Made by a program: the position numbers and the translations under genes. From NCBI RefSeq assembly GCF_000764305.2, contig NW_025947067.1, positions 186,001 through 250,000 of the forward strand: a stretch of DNA of 64,000 bases. Reading direction: 5' to 3'. Shown here one piece after another: positions 25,596 through 37,150 of the stretch (position 1 is its first letter; every line of letters starts with the position of its first letter). The stretch is from Hyalella azteca. Lineage: Eukaryota; Arthropoda; Malacostraca; Amphipoda; Hyalellidae. The notes beneath the pieces were generated by a model, which was not told where the DNA came from, ran no database searches, and saw only the letters and a program-made list of their open reading frames with translations.

Positions 25596-27568
25596 CCCTT
25601 CTCTGTCTCTCTCGTACGGGCGGCCGACGTCCCGTGTAAGCGACCTCGGTCTTTTGAGACCCGGCTTCTACGAGTGACGATGTATTTTTGATTTGATAGC
25701 TACTACCTGAAGTGCTAGTCAAACATGTGACCATGTAACTAAACTACAAAATCATTCGTTCTGCAGCCAATAGGACGGAAGTACTATTGACCGCTGAATC
25801 TCGTCTTTTTACACGTTTAACTACGGAGCGAACTTATCTGTTATGCTTGTAATACACGTTTGATAATAAACACATGAGCTCAATTTATGAATGGGCTGTG
25901 TGAATTAAGCACGAGTCGCCAATTTTCATCTTAGGATAGAGATTACTCACGGCGCATGATTGCTTTTGATTAGTAATTTTGCACTATTTTCAATTCCGTT
26001 ATCGAATCTGGAAGCAATTTTTTTTTCAAATGCTACTGCATTGGCAAATCGGTTCCGCTGAACATTGATGGTCGAATTGTTATTTAGTCTTTTTTAGCGG
26101 CGAATAAAACTTCGTTTAAGGGTAAGATTTATTTTTAAGGCGGCAGTCTTTTTTTCTAATTCTAAGTTCTTGTTTTTAAAATAAGGAACGAGCGCTTCTA
26201 CCTACAAGCCCCATCATTTCTCAATGAATGAATTATATTTCCACCCTAAGCTCTACGGGCAGTACCATGCGTACATCAGCATCAAAAAACGAAACTTGTG
26301 CGTTCAAATATTTCCTAATTTTTTTTTCTTGTTTGCGACGCGCATTTGAGTTGCCACTTAATAGCTTATAGAATTGTCAGTACATGCGCACCCAATGTGC
26401 AAATATCAAGGCTGTAGATTGAAATGACGGATGGCTACATAGATTGTTCCTAAGTATTAAGTGTTGTATTTGTATTCTACATAATTCTAAATCAATACAG
26501 CTATCATTCATGGGTTTTAATCAATATTTTCACCAAGCATTTTGTATTCTACGATAAAATATTTATTTCTTAACAAACTCCACAAGGTAATAGGTCTAGG
26601 TAACAAATATATTATAATATAGCCATACTGACCAAAATCAGAGAGCTATTTTTCGTAACTTCTAGTGTAAGTGATTGTACGTTATAATACCTGCGTTAAT
26701 CAAGGCTTTCTGTGCTTGAAGAGCCGCAGAAAGTTCCCCGAGTTGGACAAATAAAATTGATAGCCATCAAAAAATATAAAACTTTGAATGAAGTATCGAA
26801 AGTTGTTTCGCTGCAGGAAGAGTTCACAAGCGTGCAGCTTTTATGGCGTTCTTTCCAAAGCCTGTCGATATTCGCTTAAAACTGAAGCATAAAATTGACG
26901 TTTCAAGAAAGATGACGCGTGCAGTATAACAATTCCAGCGGAACTTCAACAAGACGAGAAATAAAACGTGGCAACAGTATACGACGACGATGTAGCAAGA
27001 AGCAACAAAAAGGACAACGCAAGAAAAATTGTCAGCATTAATTTGTGGACCCGTCACTCGTACATCAATTGAAAATTAATTTAAAAAAATTGTCATGAAG
27101 TGGAATCTTATGAGTTAGGGTAAAAAAGTGAGCACATTTTGACGGCTGAAGAAGCCTTCCCTTATCGTAAGCAGCGCTACACGAGCGCTGCTGCTGTAGG
27201 GCTACTGAGTAATATATAATATATTCAGGTCCCGTTCAATATTTTCTACGTTTTAAAAATCTATGTACATAGTATTTTAGCTTGTTCCAGACAAACTTCT
27301 ACTTGCTACGATATAAAAGATTCATCCTCATATCGAAGAAAAATAATTTAGTTTTCTAAAATTCAGTGTATGAAAATACATCTCGCGTTAGTCGAAAAAT
27401 CAATTCATTGTACTTGGCGCGCTTTTTCTGCCGAACCCGCGACCAAAATATTTTCATTAACTTGTACAGTATCATAATACGGTACACGGAAACGTACAGC
27501 ACGACACATCTCGTTAATTGGCTTGCTTACTCGAGACTGGCTGGTGCCCTCGCGGCTGTGATAAACTT
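25596..27568. other. Non-coding stretch between EPT1 and alanine racemase
   Basis: No exon, RNA gene or mobile element recognised. Confidence 0.4.
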
Positions 27569-27574
27569 TTTATT
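27569..27574 (-). promoter_or_regulatory. Candidate poly(A) signal of alanine racemase
   Basis: AATAAA on the minus strand about 70 bases past the stop codon. Position is suitable; not proven. Confidence 0.4.
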
Positions 27575-27641
27575 AGTTGCTTCAATAGTGAGTAAGGGGA
27601 AAATTATTCAGTTAGTGCACTTGGAACTGCGGTAAACTTTT

Positions 27642-27898
27642 TTAGTTGGTATACTCGAGACTGCGGTAAACTTGTTTAACTTTACCGCCCTCGACCGTAA
27701 CTCTAGGCAGCCTGCTCCCCCAGTTGCCAGGCACCTCGTAGACGGCGGCCCCGAGGGAGCGCGCGACCCCTACAGCAGAGGTGAGCGGGTGGAAGTCCGG
27801 CGTGATGATCACGAACGTCTCCTCAGCGCCAGGCTCCTCTGGCACACGCACCGTCATTGAGTCCATAGAAACCCGACCCACGATGGGGCATAGCTCTC
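27642..27898 (-). CDS. alr: Alanine racemase exon 8 (C-terminus)
   Basis: Acceptor acctccag|GA. Encodes GELCPIVGRVSMDSMTVRVP through AAVYEVPGNWGSRLPRVTVE and stops with TAA at 27644-27642. Confidence 0.93.
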
Positions 27899-30800
27899 CT
27901 GGAGGTGTAGCACGCTGTACACTTTTTTCCCAAACGTTTTCTCTTACAAAGAAATGATGAATTTTTTACTATCTTCATTGCTTTTAAATTTTTGGCGAAT
28001 TAAGAGATTCAAGTAATAGAGTGATCTAAATACTTTTTCCATCTAAACTACTATTGAATCTACCGTCTCATTCCATTTGTCTACAAGCACTAAAGTATCA
28101 TAATAATAATAGCGGTTTCAGCGTTTATTAGGCCGTAGGCCTGTCGCCGATTCTCAACATCACAGAACATTCACAGCATTTTGCGGTCTCGAACTCGCAA
28201 CTCACTGCTACAATTCTGCTGTGCTTAACCGCCCGGCCTCCTCGCCGATTCTGACCAGAAACTGGCGCACAGAGCTGGGATCGAACCCGCGCCTCCCTGC
28301 GCCAATCTTGGTACTCTGAACTGTAACCACTGGGCCACCCTGCCCAGCTAAGTTATCAACGTGTTCGGTTAAGAACAGATTCAGCCCTTGTCTTCGCAGC
28401 TACTTCGTAGACTGCATGCATAGTTGTGCTCAAAGTCAATTTTTAATCTATACAGGAAATTTTTAATCTAACAATTTTTAATCTATACAGGAAATTTTTA
28501 ATCTAACAGGAATTCTCGAAACTATTTTACATCTATTTATCTCAAAAAATATTATTGCAGGCTTGCTACAGAAATGGCTGACAATATTTTACATTGTTAG
28601 TCTCAAAAAAATCATCATCTGAGGACAAACCAGAATGTATCGACTTGCCTGTTTTAATTCTCAAGACGTGACCGCAGTTGCTGAGCTTCCTGGCGAGTCC
28701 ATCGGACCATCCTGTGTTGAAGTTAGCGATCCACTCGTGCGAGCTCGAGGTGTAAGTGCTGTCGTAGCCCACGCCCCTGCAGGGCTCCAGCAGCTTGTAG
28801 AACGAAGGGCGCGCCACTAACGAGAAGCTTGGCTGGAAACCCAACTCGGCAAATGCCTTGACATCCGCTTCAGAGGAGCCTGTAATTTGATCGCAAACAT
28901 AACATTCATTACTAGGGCAGGGTGGCCCAGTGGTTACAGTTCAGAGTACCAAGATTGGAGCAGAGAGGTGCGGGTTCGATCCCAGCTCTGTGCGCCAGTT
29001 TCTGGTCAGAATCGGCAAGGAGGCCGGGCGGTTAAGCACAGCAGAATTGTAGCAGTGAGTTGCGAGTTCGAGACCGTAAAATGCTTTGAATGTTCTGCGA
29101 TGTTAAGAATCGGCGACAGACCTAAGGCCTAATAAACGCTAGAACCGCTATTAATATTGTTATTATTATTATTATTGGAGTTTAGCCTTTTGACAACCTA
29201 AAAATATCAATCTAATTTAATTAAAATTACTGGTCGGATCACGTACATACGTAATTCCGGAGAAGAAGAATCGGCTTGTGACAACTGAATTATCAATTTA
29301 ATTATAACATATGTTCAGAATGTTCAACTGGGAAATTATTATTACACAATTTTTATGTTGAATGCCAGCCAAAAATATGACGGGTAAATTTTTCCACCCA
29401 AGCCAAATAAACCACGAGTTACAAAGTGACTAACGGTACTGTAATTCGACTAATATATTCCTGGTGATAGCGATCGAGGTATGGCTTAGGGATTTCGTTG
29501 AAATTTAATATCTAAAGTCACGGTAAACATTCTATACCATACAAATATCTACGTATTGGAATATCTTAACCTTTTATATCATAAATTAGCATGGTAATCA
29601 CGTTGTTCCCTTATGAAGATGCTGAATTTACCAAATTACCGTCAGCCTCAACCATTTCCTATGAAGAAAACTACCTGAACACAGCCCAGTGACGGCCCCG
29701 CCTGGTCTGATGAAGTCTAACTCGCCCCCCAGACCCTGCACGCAGCCCGTCGTGGCCGCAGCGTGACGTCGTATTCCGCTGCAAGGAATAGACTTCGCCT
29801 TAACGGGTTATGAAATGAAGTTGACCATGACGGGTTACGAAATGAAGTTTACCATGACGGGTTATGAAGTGAAGTTCACCATGACGGGTTATGAAATGAA
29901 GTTCACCATGACGGGTTATGAAATGAAGTTCACCATGACGGGTTATGAAATGAAGTTCACCATGACGGGTTATGAAATGTAGTTCACCATGACGGGTTAC
30001 GAAATAAAGTTCACCATGACGGGTTATGAAATGGAGTTCACCAGGACGGGTTATGAAATGACGTTCACCAGTACGGGTGATAAAAAAAAGTTCACCATGA
30101 CGGTTGATTAATTAAAGAAATTCACCATGAAGAGTGATGAAGAAAAGTTCACCATGGCGGGTAATAAAAAAATTCTGCCCGAACGGTTAGGAGAAGAATT
30201 TCAGCGCGACGGGTTATGAGATTAAGTTCAGTATATAGTATTAGATAGCTTATTGATAGAAATATTGACAGTTTAATGTTTTTGACAGTCACTGCCCCAA
30301 AAGAAGTGGTCACTCACGGGAAAGCCTTGGTGGCTTCTATGAAGCTGTCATATTGTCGCTTGTTGAGGTCGCGCTCAGTGATAGCAGATTGGAAGTGTGT
30401 GTAAAGTGACCGAACTTTGATTCCTCGCTGGTCAAGAGTTGTCATGAGCTCGGCCAAGTCTTGGGGCTGAACTCCAAAGCGAGACATTCCTGTGTCAATC
30501 TCGACGTGAACTTCCAAAGGGCTCCCGTCCTGTTCGGTTTAGCAAATTTAAAAATAATTTCCAAGCAGAGTTTCAAGAAAACTCAACTGTGAAATACTTC
30601 AAGTATAACCGCAACAACGTATAATAAGGCCCAAGTCAAAGAACTTGACAGTGTAACCTACGAGTCATATGCAACAGTTGCGGCAATAACCTTGAGAAGC
30701 GCGACAATGCATATCAAGATTATCCATTGAATTAAATGACTGTTTTCATCATCTGTAAGCTAAATTTCATTTCACTAGCGGCCCTTAATACATACAAATT

Positions 30801-33800
30801 GTGTTAGAAATATAGAATATTTTCCGTAAAATCTACGCTAAAAGTTTGTCAAAACTTCAAGAAAATATACAAAATATACAACTTTGATGATATTTTTTTC
30901 AAGTTTACGTTATTTGCAACGTTAGCATGAATAATTCGTCAGGTGGCCAAATATCGAGACGTCCACGACCATTTCTTATATTAAATTCGAAAGAGAACGT
31001 CATGAAATTTTCAAATCGACCCAAACATAAAAATACATGGGGACCTGGATTCGGCGTCACCAAGAAAATAAATCACTATTAGATAGGTTGTAGTTATTCA
31101 CGAAAAAACTAATTTATTCATTGAAAAATGCATAAGCCATGCCAACAATTATTGAACAAATGCTCCAGTTTTCGCTCCATAAATTTTTTCGCTCAAGTTA
31201 CCAGAGCCTTCTACAATTAATTTCTCACGTACACAGGAAAATCTTCGAGACGACACGTACTCTAATTTGCAGACGTGGATACTTGATAATTTGTTGACAG
31301 CTGTTGAAGACGCTCTGCAGAGCATAGCGCGGGCCCGGTATATGTAATATAATTTCTTATATTTAGGGCAGAGCCATTCATTAGAACCAGTCTAATTAGA
31401 AAGAATTCCATTTTATTCAAAACTTCGTTAGATTTTAGTTCCTCCAGCTGTCTAATAAATAAATAAAAATCAGGCGACACGTTTCCCTCATCACTGAGCT
31501 TCTTCAGGGTGTTATAAAGCAGCTGAGAGTTCGAGGAACTTCCAGGATTACTGCAGAAAGAAAGGATGACGCTCTAATTTGCACCTTAATAATTACTGAA
31601 CAAGTTCTACAGTTCATATCTCGGTGCATACGTGATACTTGAGAGAGATGGGCTCTGACTGCTGAAACGCGCGCGCCCACCCCACGGTAGGATGCAGTCT
31701 GTAGGTGAGCACGTCAGGCAGCTCCTCTGGGTTCAGGTTGCCTGCAACGGGAAAGCTAATTTTCATAGTGAAAAGCACAAGAAAAATTAGCTTACAAACC
31801 AATAATAAAAAAGTTTTAAAATAGAACATAAGCGATGGGTCATTGGCACACGGAAATCAGGTCTTATTCAAATGCTGTAGAGTTACACTATTATGAATAG
31901 CGAAGATAGTTCGCCATGAGGCGCTGAATACGGAGGAAAGCAATGGATATCATAATTTCTCCAATTTTCGAAAACGATTCTGTGGAATTAGCAGAACAAT
32001 TGAAAATATACGCCGGACCTGAAATATTTTGAATATGAACAATTGAATATTTGAAATATGAACAATTGAAATATCGTCCGGACCTGAATAGCATTTGATT
32101 TTAGCTCATAAACTATACGACTACATTTTGATTTTATCACCTCCTCGCACTGGAAATCTACTGGAAATAATCTTCTTATTTTTCATAAAGGACTTGAATA
32201 TTTGTATTTATGTCTGCCAAATATGGAGCAAGTATCAACACGAGACTGTGCGCATGAGAGGAGATCTAACTCAGAGAGTTAATTACCGCATAGGTGATTT
32301 GACATCAGAGAACAAGATTTATATAATATTCTTGTGTCAAAGAAATACCAGACAGAAAAAGATAATAGTGTTGCATCAGAGAGAAATATGTATAATAATA
32401 TATCGCCTGACACGTTACTCGGAAGCATCAGGGAGAGATGTATAATAATATCACATCAAAATGAGATCAGATAAAGAAAATTATCCATGTATAATAGTTA
32501 CATCGGAGAGACATCAGATAGAGACATAGTTACAATATTGCATCAGACTTTATACAGAGAAATATAACAATATGAATATATACATGATGTGGCCCGTTAC
32601 CCAGAACTGCAATGGGCACAGCGACGCCCTGCGTGCGGAGGAAGACGCCCTCGCTGACGGTGGCGACCGCGAGCTCCGTGGCTCCCGCCTCGAGTACGGC
32701 ACCCACCACCCCCATCACCCCACTGCCGTACGCACCTCCCTTCACCACCGCCATCACTTCTGCGCACGTTTTACCAAATTCTTATTCCATCATTACAGTT
32801 GCGACTATCATTATCATACATACGCGCCATATCTCACTTAGACTTACCACATAGTTCACTTCAGCGTAAGTTTTAAAAATTCTGATTCCACCATCATAGT
32901 TGTTATCAAAGTCACTACTCGTGTATCTACTATCCCTCACCATAAGAATTATTCACTAATATCCCTATAAGAGCGACTAATAATTGCGCACGACCTTCGA
33001 CTATGACACGAATATCAAATTGCAATTTGATCGAATAATATCGTGGCCGACCAACTGAACGCATCAGCCCGTGTCTCGAGCACGACACTTGGCCGTGTTA
33101 TGCTGACAGGTGGTACATGGAGGTTATATCTGGTGGTACATGGAGGTTATATCTGATGGTACATGGAGGTTATATATGGTGGTACATGGAGGTTATATCT
33201 GGTGGTACATGGAGGTTATATATGGTGGTACATGGAGGTTATATATGGTGGCATATGGAGGTTATATATGGTGGCACATGGAGGTTATACGTATATGGTG
33301 GTACATGGAGGTTATATATGGTGGCACATGGAGGTTATATATGGTGGCACATGGAGGTTATACGTATATGGTGGTACTTGGAGGTTATATATGGTGGTAT
33401 ATTCACGGTATATATGGTGTAAGTTAGCATAGTAGCAAAGCAAAGACTTTCTCAGACTTCATTTTTGTGTAGCTTGAGTAGACTAGTAGAGTACTATGGA
33501 TCCCAGCATTATCGTTCATATGTACTGTACATAACGATCGAATAAATTTTTCAACAACGGTAGATGAGAGAATTAAAAATGAACAGTTTCTAAAATTCTC
33601 TCGTTTGGCACTATGCAATTTGGGGATGTTACTATAAATGATGCGGTGATATCGTATACTTACCAGTGAGCTCAGCTTCCATTGATAATCATCAGTTCTT
33701 TTCGTGAATGAACTCGCATACTATTAAACTGAGTATTCTCATGTAGGATGCAGGTGTTGTTTTCGGTGAATGAACAAATTTCCGTGTATTCGAGTGCTTG

Positions 33801-34116
33801 TCTAAAGTGTTTAATACAGTTAGACTACTTAGTAACGACATTATTAGTCACGCACCATTCTGCAATAACGGCGTTATTGGTTATTAAATAGAAAAGTATC
33901 TAAATCCTAACCAGTAGTCGGTGACACGAGTGCCTTGAGTGCTGCAATGTTATGCTTCACAGCGTCGAGGCTGACGACGATAACCGTACGCCGCCCCGCG
34001 CTTCTGAACACTGCGTCCAGCAGCGTGGGGTCTTCGTAGGGCGCAGCCAGAGGAGGTGTTGGGCAAGGAAAACTGGAGGCTAATGGAAACATTTTCTCCT
34101 CCGGCAATGTTTTCAT
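27642..34116 (-). CDS. alr: Alanine racemase, fold-type III PLP enzyme, 8 exons
   Basis: Exons in transcript order: 34116-33912, 32759-32601, 31741-31639, 31550-31481, 30529-30318, 29778-29675, 28879-28649, 27898-27642. All phases join, giving about 446 residues. The family interconverts L- and D-alanine; crustaceans are known to build up D-alanine as an osmolyte. Seen: VVSLDAVKHNIAALK (strand/helix before the active site), the PLP lysine in MAVVKGGAYG (bacterial consensus VKANAYG), IDTGMSRFGV, LYTHFQSA, LDFIRPGGAV, the second catalytic Tyr region GVGYDSTYTSS, and IVGRVSMDSMTV. The IPIGYADG-type motif reads FNTGWSDG, so its Tyr is Trp. The start Met at 34116 is the first in frame, but a further upstream exon cannot be excluded. 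The intron after 28649 is GC-AG. Confidence 0.95.
28098..28346 (-). mobile_element. tRNA-derived SINE, minus orientation
   Basis: On the minus strand the head reads ggcagggtggcccagtggtt (A-box-like) and then the B box GGTTCGATCCC, followed by a tRNA-unrelated body and an ATT-rich tail at 28098-28112. It matches the plus-strand copy at 28914 along its whole length. Confidence 0.9.
28649..28879 (-). CDS. alr: Alanine racemase exon 7 (catalytic Tyr region, GC donor)
   Basis: Acceptor attacag, donor ACAG|GCAAGT. Encodes FSLVARPSFYKLLEPCRGVG, YDSTYTSSSHEWIANF, NTGWSDGLARKLSNCGHVLR. The GC donor matches the consensus of GC-AG introns, and only this choice joins to PIVGRVSMD in frame without losing sequence. 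Confidence 0.9.
28914..29177 (+). mobile_element. tRNA-derived SINE, plus orientation
   Basis: Same family as 28098-28346. Pol III A-box-like tggcccagtgg and B box GGTTCGATCCC are present; it ends in a TTA/ATT microsatellite. Not a functional tRNA: no cloverleaf. Confidence 0.92.
29178..29674 (-). other. Rest of alanine racemase intron 6, nothing recognised
   Basis: AT-rich intron sequence without visible features. Confidence 0.5.
29675..29778 (-). CDS. alr: Alanine racemase exon 6
   Basis: Acceptor ccttgcag, donor TCAG|gtagtt; 104 nt. Encodes GIRRHAAATTGCVQGLGGEL then DFIRPGGAVTG, the family's (D/F)xxRPGxAxYG segment. It joins both neighbours in phase. Confidence 0.88.
29800..30200. repeat. 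27-bp minisatellite in alanine racemase intron 5, about 14 copies
   Basis: The unit gttcaccatgacgggttatg plus aaatgaa is nearly perfect from 29830 to 30060 and decays towards 30200. Confidence 0.92.
30318..30529 (-). CDS. alr: Alanine racemase exon 5
   Basis: Acceptor ccgaacag, donor TTTCCC|gtgagt. Encodes DGSPLEVHVEIDTGMSRFGV and SLYTHFQSAITE, both strong family motifs. Confidence 0.95.
31481..31550 (-). CDS. alr: Alanine racemase exon 4 (short)
   Basis: Acceptor tttctgcag, donor AAC|gtgtcg; 70 nt. Encodes NPGSSSNSQLLYNTLKKLSD then EGN, joining the next exon in phase. Confidence 0.8.
31639..31741 (-). CDS. alr: Alanine racemase exon 3
   Basis: Acceptor cgttgcag, donor CTCAA|gtatca (phase 2). 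Encodes NLNPEELPDVLTYRLHPTVG. A donor eight bases further (CAC|gtatgc) would break the phase of the next exon. Confidence 0.85.
32290..32575. repeat. Degenerate repeat rich in catcagagagaaatat
   Basis: Loose copies of catcagagaga followed by tataataat recur about five times next to exon 2. Confidence 0.55.
32601..32759 (-). CDS. alr: Alanine racemase exon 2 (PLP lysine)
   Basis: Acceptor gtgcgcag, donor CTGG|gtaacg. Encodes VMAVVKGGAYGSG, where Lys forms the PLP Schiff base in the family, and LAVATVSEGVFLR...PIAVLG. Confidence 0.95.
33105..33425. repeat. 23-bp minisatellite in alanine racemase intron 1, about 13 copies
   Basis: The unit ggtggtacatggaggttata plus tat has no stop codon in any plus-strand frame, which explains three overlapping spurious open frames. 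Confidence 0.93.
33912..34116 (-). CDS. alr: Alanine racemase exon 1 (start tentative)
   Basis: ATG at 34116; donor ACTG|gttagg at 33912, phase 1. The N-terminal 45 or so residues are not conserved; VVSLDAVKHNIAALKALV is. A second Met (MFPLASS) is nine codons in. Confidence 0.75.
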
Positions 34117-36495
34117 AACGAAATATGATGAAATTTATCGTGAGAGTACTAAATTAGGGTACTATGTAATTATATATTAATACGAGTATTATAAAAAGTA
34201 TGAAATTAGATATATCGTCTAATGTTCTACGGGTCTCGTCTGAAGTAGTTATATTCACTCACGTTAAGATAAGGTTAAAATCTTGGGATCTCCAAAATGT
34301 CGAATGCCTGACACTGCGATGTATAAGAAATCTAACGCCAATTATAAACTTAAAGTGAAAAATAATCAAACTTCGAGAAAATACGATGTTCGAAATAATA
34401 TGCACGTGAAGTAGGCAAATGGCATTCAATGATAGACACACATTATGTGACGCATTAATATTTGCTTCTTTTAACGTTTGAAAACTAAAATGAACTTCAA
34501 TATTACTTCATCCGACGTACTACGCACATCTAAGACCAACAAGCGAAAGAATTTGATGAATGACAAAAAAGAGATTTGATCGTCTTGCAACTTCGGTGCT
34601 GCACATGGTTAAAATTACAAAAATGGAATAACATGAACGAACTTTCTTGATTAAGATTTAGGAATTTAACAGCATAGTTCGATGCATGGCTGTCAACAGC
34701 TAAATCCCGTTTAGACTTAGATTTCCCCTATAAGCGACACAAAAACAAATAATAAACTAAACAAAGAAACTATCAAAATTAAATGAAGATTGCGTAAATT
34801 TCATGCTAAAACTTCTTGAACATCACAGACTGAACACCCCATGAGTTTAGTTCAAGTCGCAAGCATCGAACTGATATCGACATGAATAAAGGAGGTCCCA
34901 ACGAGGTTTAATACTTCGGAGATTGCTTAATACAGTAGATATATTATCAATACGTATTTGCCAGATATAAAATAACATATTCGACGCTACTAGCGACGTT
35001 GGTGTGTACTGCGCCAATAGCGTCATTTTAATTACCTATTTCGTTTTTACATGGCATTGGGTGGCACACTTCAGTTCATTCAAGGAACATTGCTTGCCTA
35101 ATATCGCCAGGTAAGCTCCATGTAGTTTAGGACTTTAGGCATCCATGACCAATGTATTCGTTAGTAAAGCAAAGGTTATCTTAAAATTTGTCTCCTAATA
35201 ATTGCTGTACTCAAATGCACATCTATGAATACATTGCCATAGCACTAGTTACAAAACACATGGCTTAGTTTAACTAAACTGCGCAGGCTCGCAATCGATT
35301 CGATCCCGTCTTCAGTGTAAATGGGGCGTGCGGAGCACAGGTGAGAACACAATAACTCTTATCAGGAGAAGAGCAGGGGCGGATGTACTGGCAAAACAAA
35401 GAGTTCTTTCTTTGGATATATCCTTCCTCGTGTTACACAATTGGTGACTGATATGACATTGACAATGTACAATTCAGGGCAGAGACGACCAGTCCTCACT
35501 CCTCCAGTTAAATTTTTAGCGTCAGCAGAAAAGCTTTGATTAGCAGAAATATTCCAAATATCAGATGAAAATTGCGGTGTATAACCTTGAATGCCGTTGA
35601 CGACTACATCACTATTAAACACGACCACCTCACTATTAAAGTAGCCGTGCACACGATGACTACCGCACTATTAAATGTACCGCTTATTGGCACAGGCGAC
35701 AAATAACTTTTGAAAATAAGCAACCTATCTGTCAGTTACAAACTACAAAAAACCGCAGAAAGGTTTTCAACAGTCAATTTCTTCCTAAAACAGAATTAAT
35801 TATTTTTTAGGGGACATTTTGCCGAGAATCCTCAAGTGGTTCGAAAAAAAGTAGCTGCAACAAGCGGGGAAACTCCACGCGTCGAAAGAAACATGTGCTT
35901 TGACGTCATTAGTTTTGGTGCTTTTTTTCATTCGATAAATACAATCCATCGAATCATAAAAATAAACGAAATGCCTAGAAATTTAATGAAGAATAAAAAT
36001 GGAGACAAAATTAGTCTCGGTCAAAGAAACAGCATGAAGCACTTCACTCGTACGAGACTATGCTGCACTGCTTCACACACAACCTCTCCAAACCACGTAA
36101 TGCCACCTACTGCCAAACAGAAAACAAAACAGTGAAATGAAGAAGCGGTATTTCAAATTGTGACTTTCAGGCAAACGCTCGATGAACGTGTTCGTGGACC
36201 CGAGAAATATGAGTTTACTGTAAAAAAATAAATGCGAGCGTGTGTTAGGTAAGTATTATTCCATTCTTAGAATATTTTAGACAGGATTTGATAGTCATCT
36301 ATAGTCATTTCTGTGTTTGCCATGGTTGTACTAAAATTCCTTATGTACTTCTCTGAAATAATCATTAAAAAAATGATGGCACCTAAATTATCATGACACT
36401 ATTGTTTAAGCTAACCCACTTCAGATTTTTATCCACTCTTGGGATCATTATTGAAGCACAGACATTTCCAGATTGAAGCAAAAACTTCATAATGT
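34117..36495. other. Upstream of alanine racemase, no gene recognised
   Basis: Promoter region of the racemase would lie here. No clear TATA or initiator. No other gene recognised. Confidence 0.4.
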
Positions 36496-37150
36496 GGCAG
36501 GGTTGCCCAGTGGCTTCAGTTCAGCAGAGTACCACTTCGTTTTCAATTTTAAAGGACTTATGAGTGGTTCGGCTGAAAAAAATGCATTTTTTTCGTTTTA
36601 ATTAGAAACGAAGTAATGTAAATTACTGGAATTGTTTCTACCGCGGCTCATTGACTACCCCTACTTATAATCCAAATTTCAAGCAGATCCGTTCAGTTTT
36701 GAAGGACTTATGAGTGGTTCGGTTGACAAAAACTTCATTTTTTCGTTTTAATTGGAAACGAAAATAAATATCTGGAATTGTTTCTGCCGCGGCTCATTGG
36801 TAACCCCTACTTATATTCCAAATTTCAAGCAGATCTGTTCAGTTTTGAAGGACTTGTGAGTGGTTCGGTTGCTAAAAACTGCATTTTCCGTTTTAATTGG
36901 AAACGAAGTGATGTAAAAATCTGTAATTGTTCCTGCCTCAGCGCATTGATAATACCTACTTATATTCCATATTTCAAGCAGATCCGTTTAGTTTTGATTT
37001 TTGAATGACTTATGAGTTGTTCGTTTGAGCGTTTATATATAGTTAGGTTTTGCGTTTGAGTTCACAGGCGAGTTCGGAGAAGTGTCGATCAGGTGTGCCA
37101 ATTTCTGGTCAAAATTGGCTAGGAGGATGGGTGGTTAAGCAAAGCAAAAT
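36496..37150 (+). mobile_element. Old SINE interrupted by a 145-150 bp tandem repeat
   Basis: 36496-36533 matches the SINE head (cagggttgcccagtggcttc). SINE body similarity resumes at about 37070 (gccaatttctggtcaaaatt). Between them lie 3-4 units sharing ggacttatgagtggttcgg at about 36550, 36707, 36850 and 37000. Confidence 0.75.

Noticed and set aside
28914..29010. tRNA gene suggested by A- and B-box sequences
   Set aside because: No cloverleaf or anticodon arm; same sequence with body and ATT tail occurs elsewhere, so it is a tRNA-derived SINE.
31262..31480. 72-codon minus-strand open frame as racemase coding sequence
   Set aside because: It is read-through into intron after exon 4; splicing at AAC|gtgtcg joins the conserved next exon.
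33110..33432. Three overlapping open frames with EVIYGGTWRLY repeats
   Set aside because: Translation of a stop-free 23-bp minisatellite in an intron of the opposite-strand racemase.
27642..34116. Bacterial contamination or recent transfer for alanine racemase
   Set aside because: Eight exons with correct splice sites and phases, SINEs in introns, and base composition like the neighbouring genes; the gene is long resident in the host.
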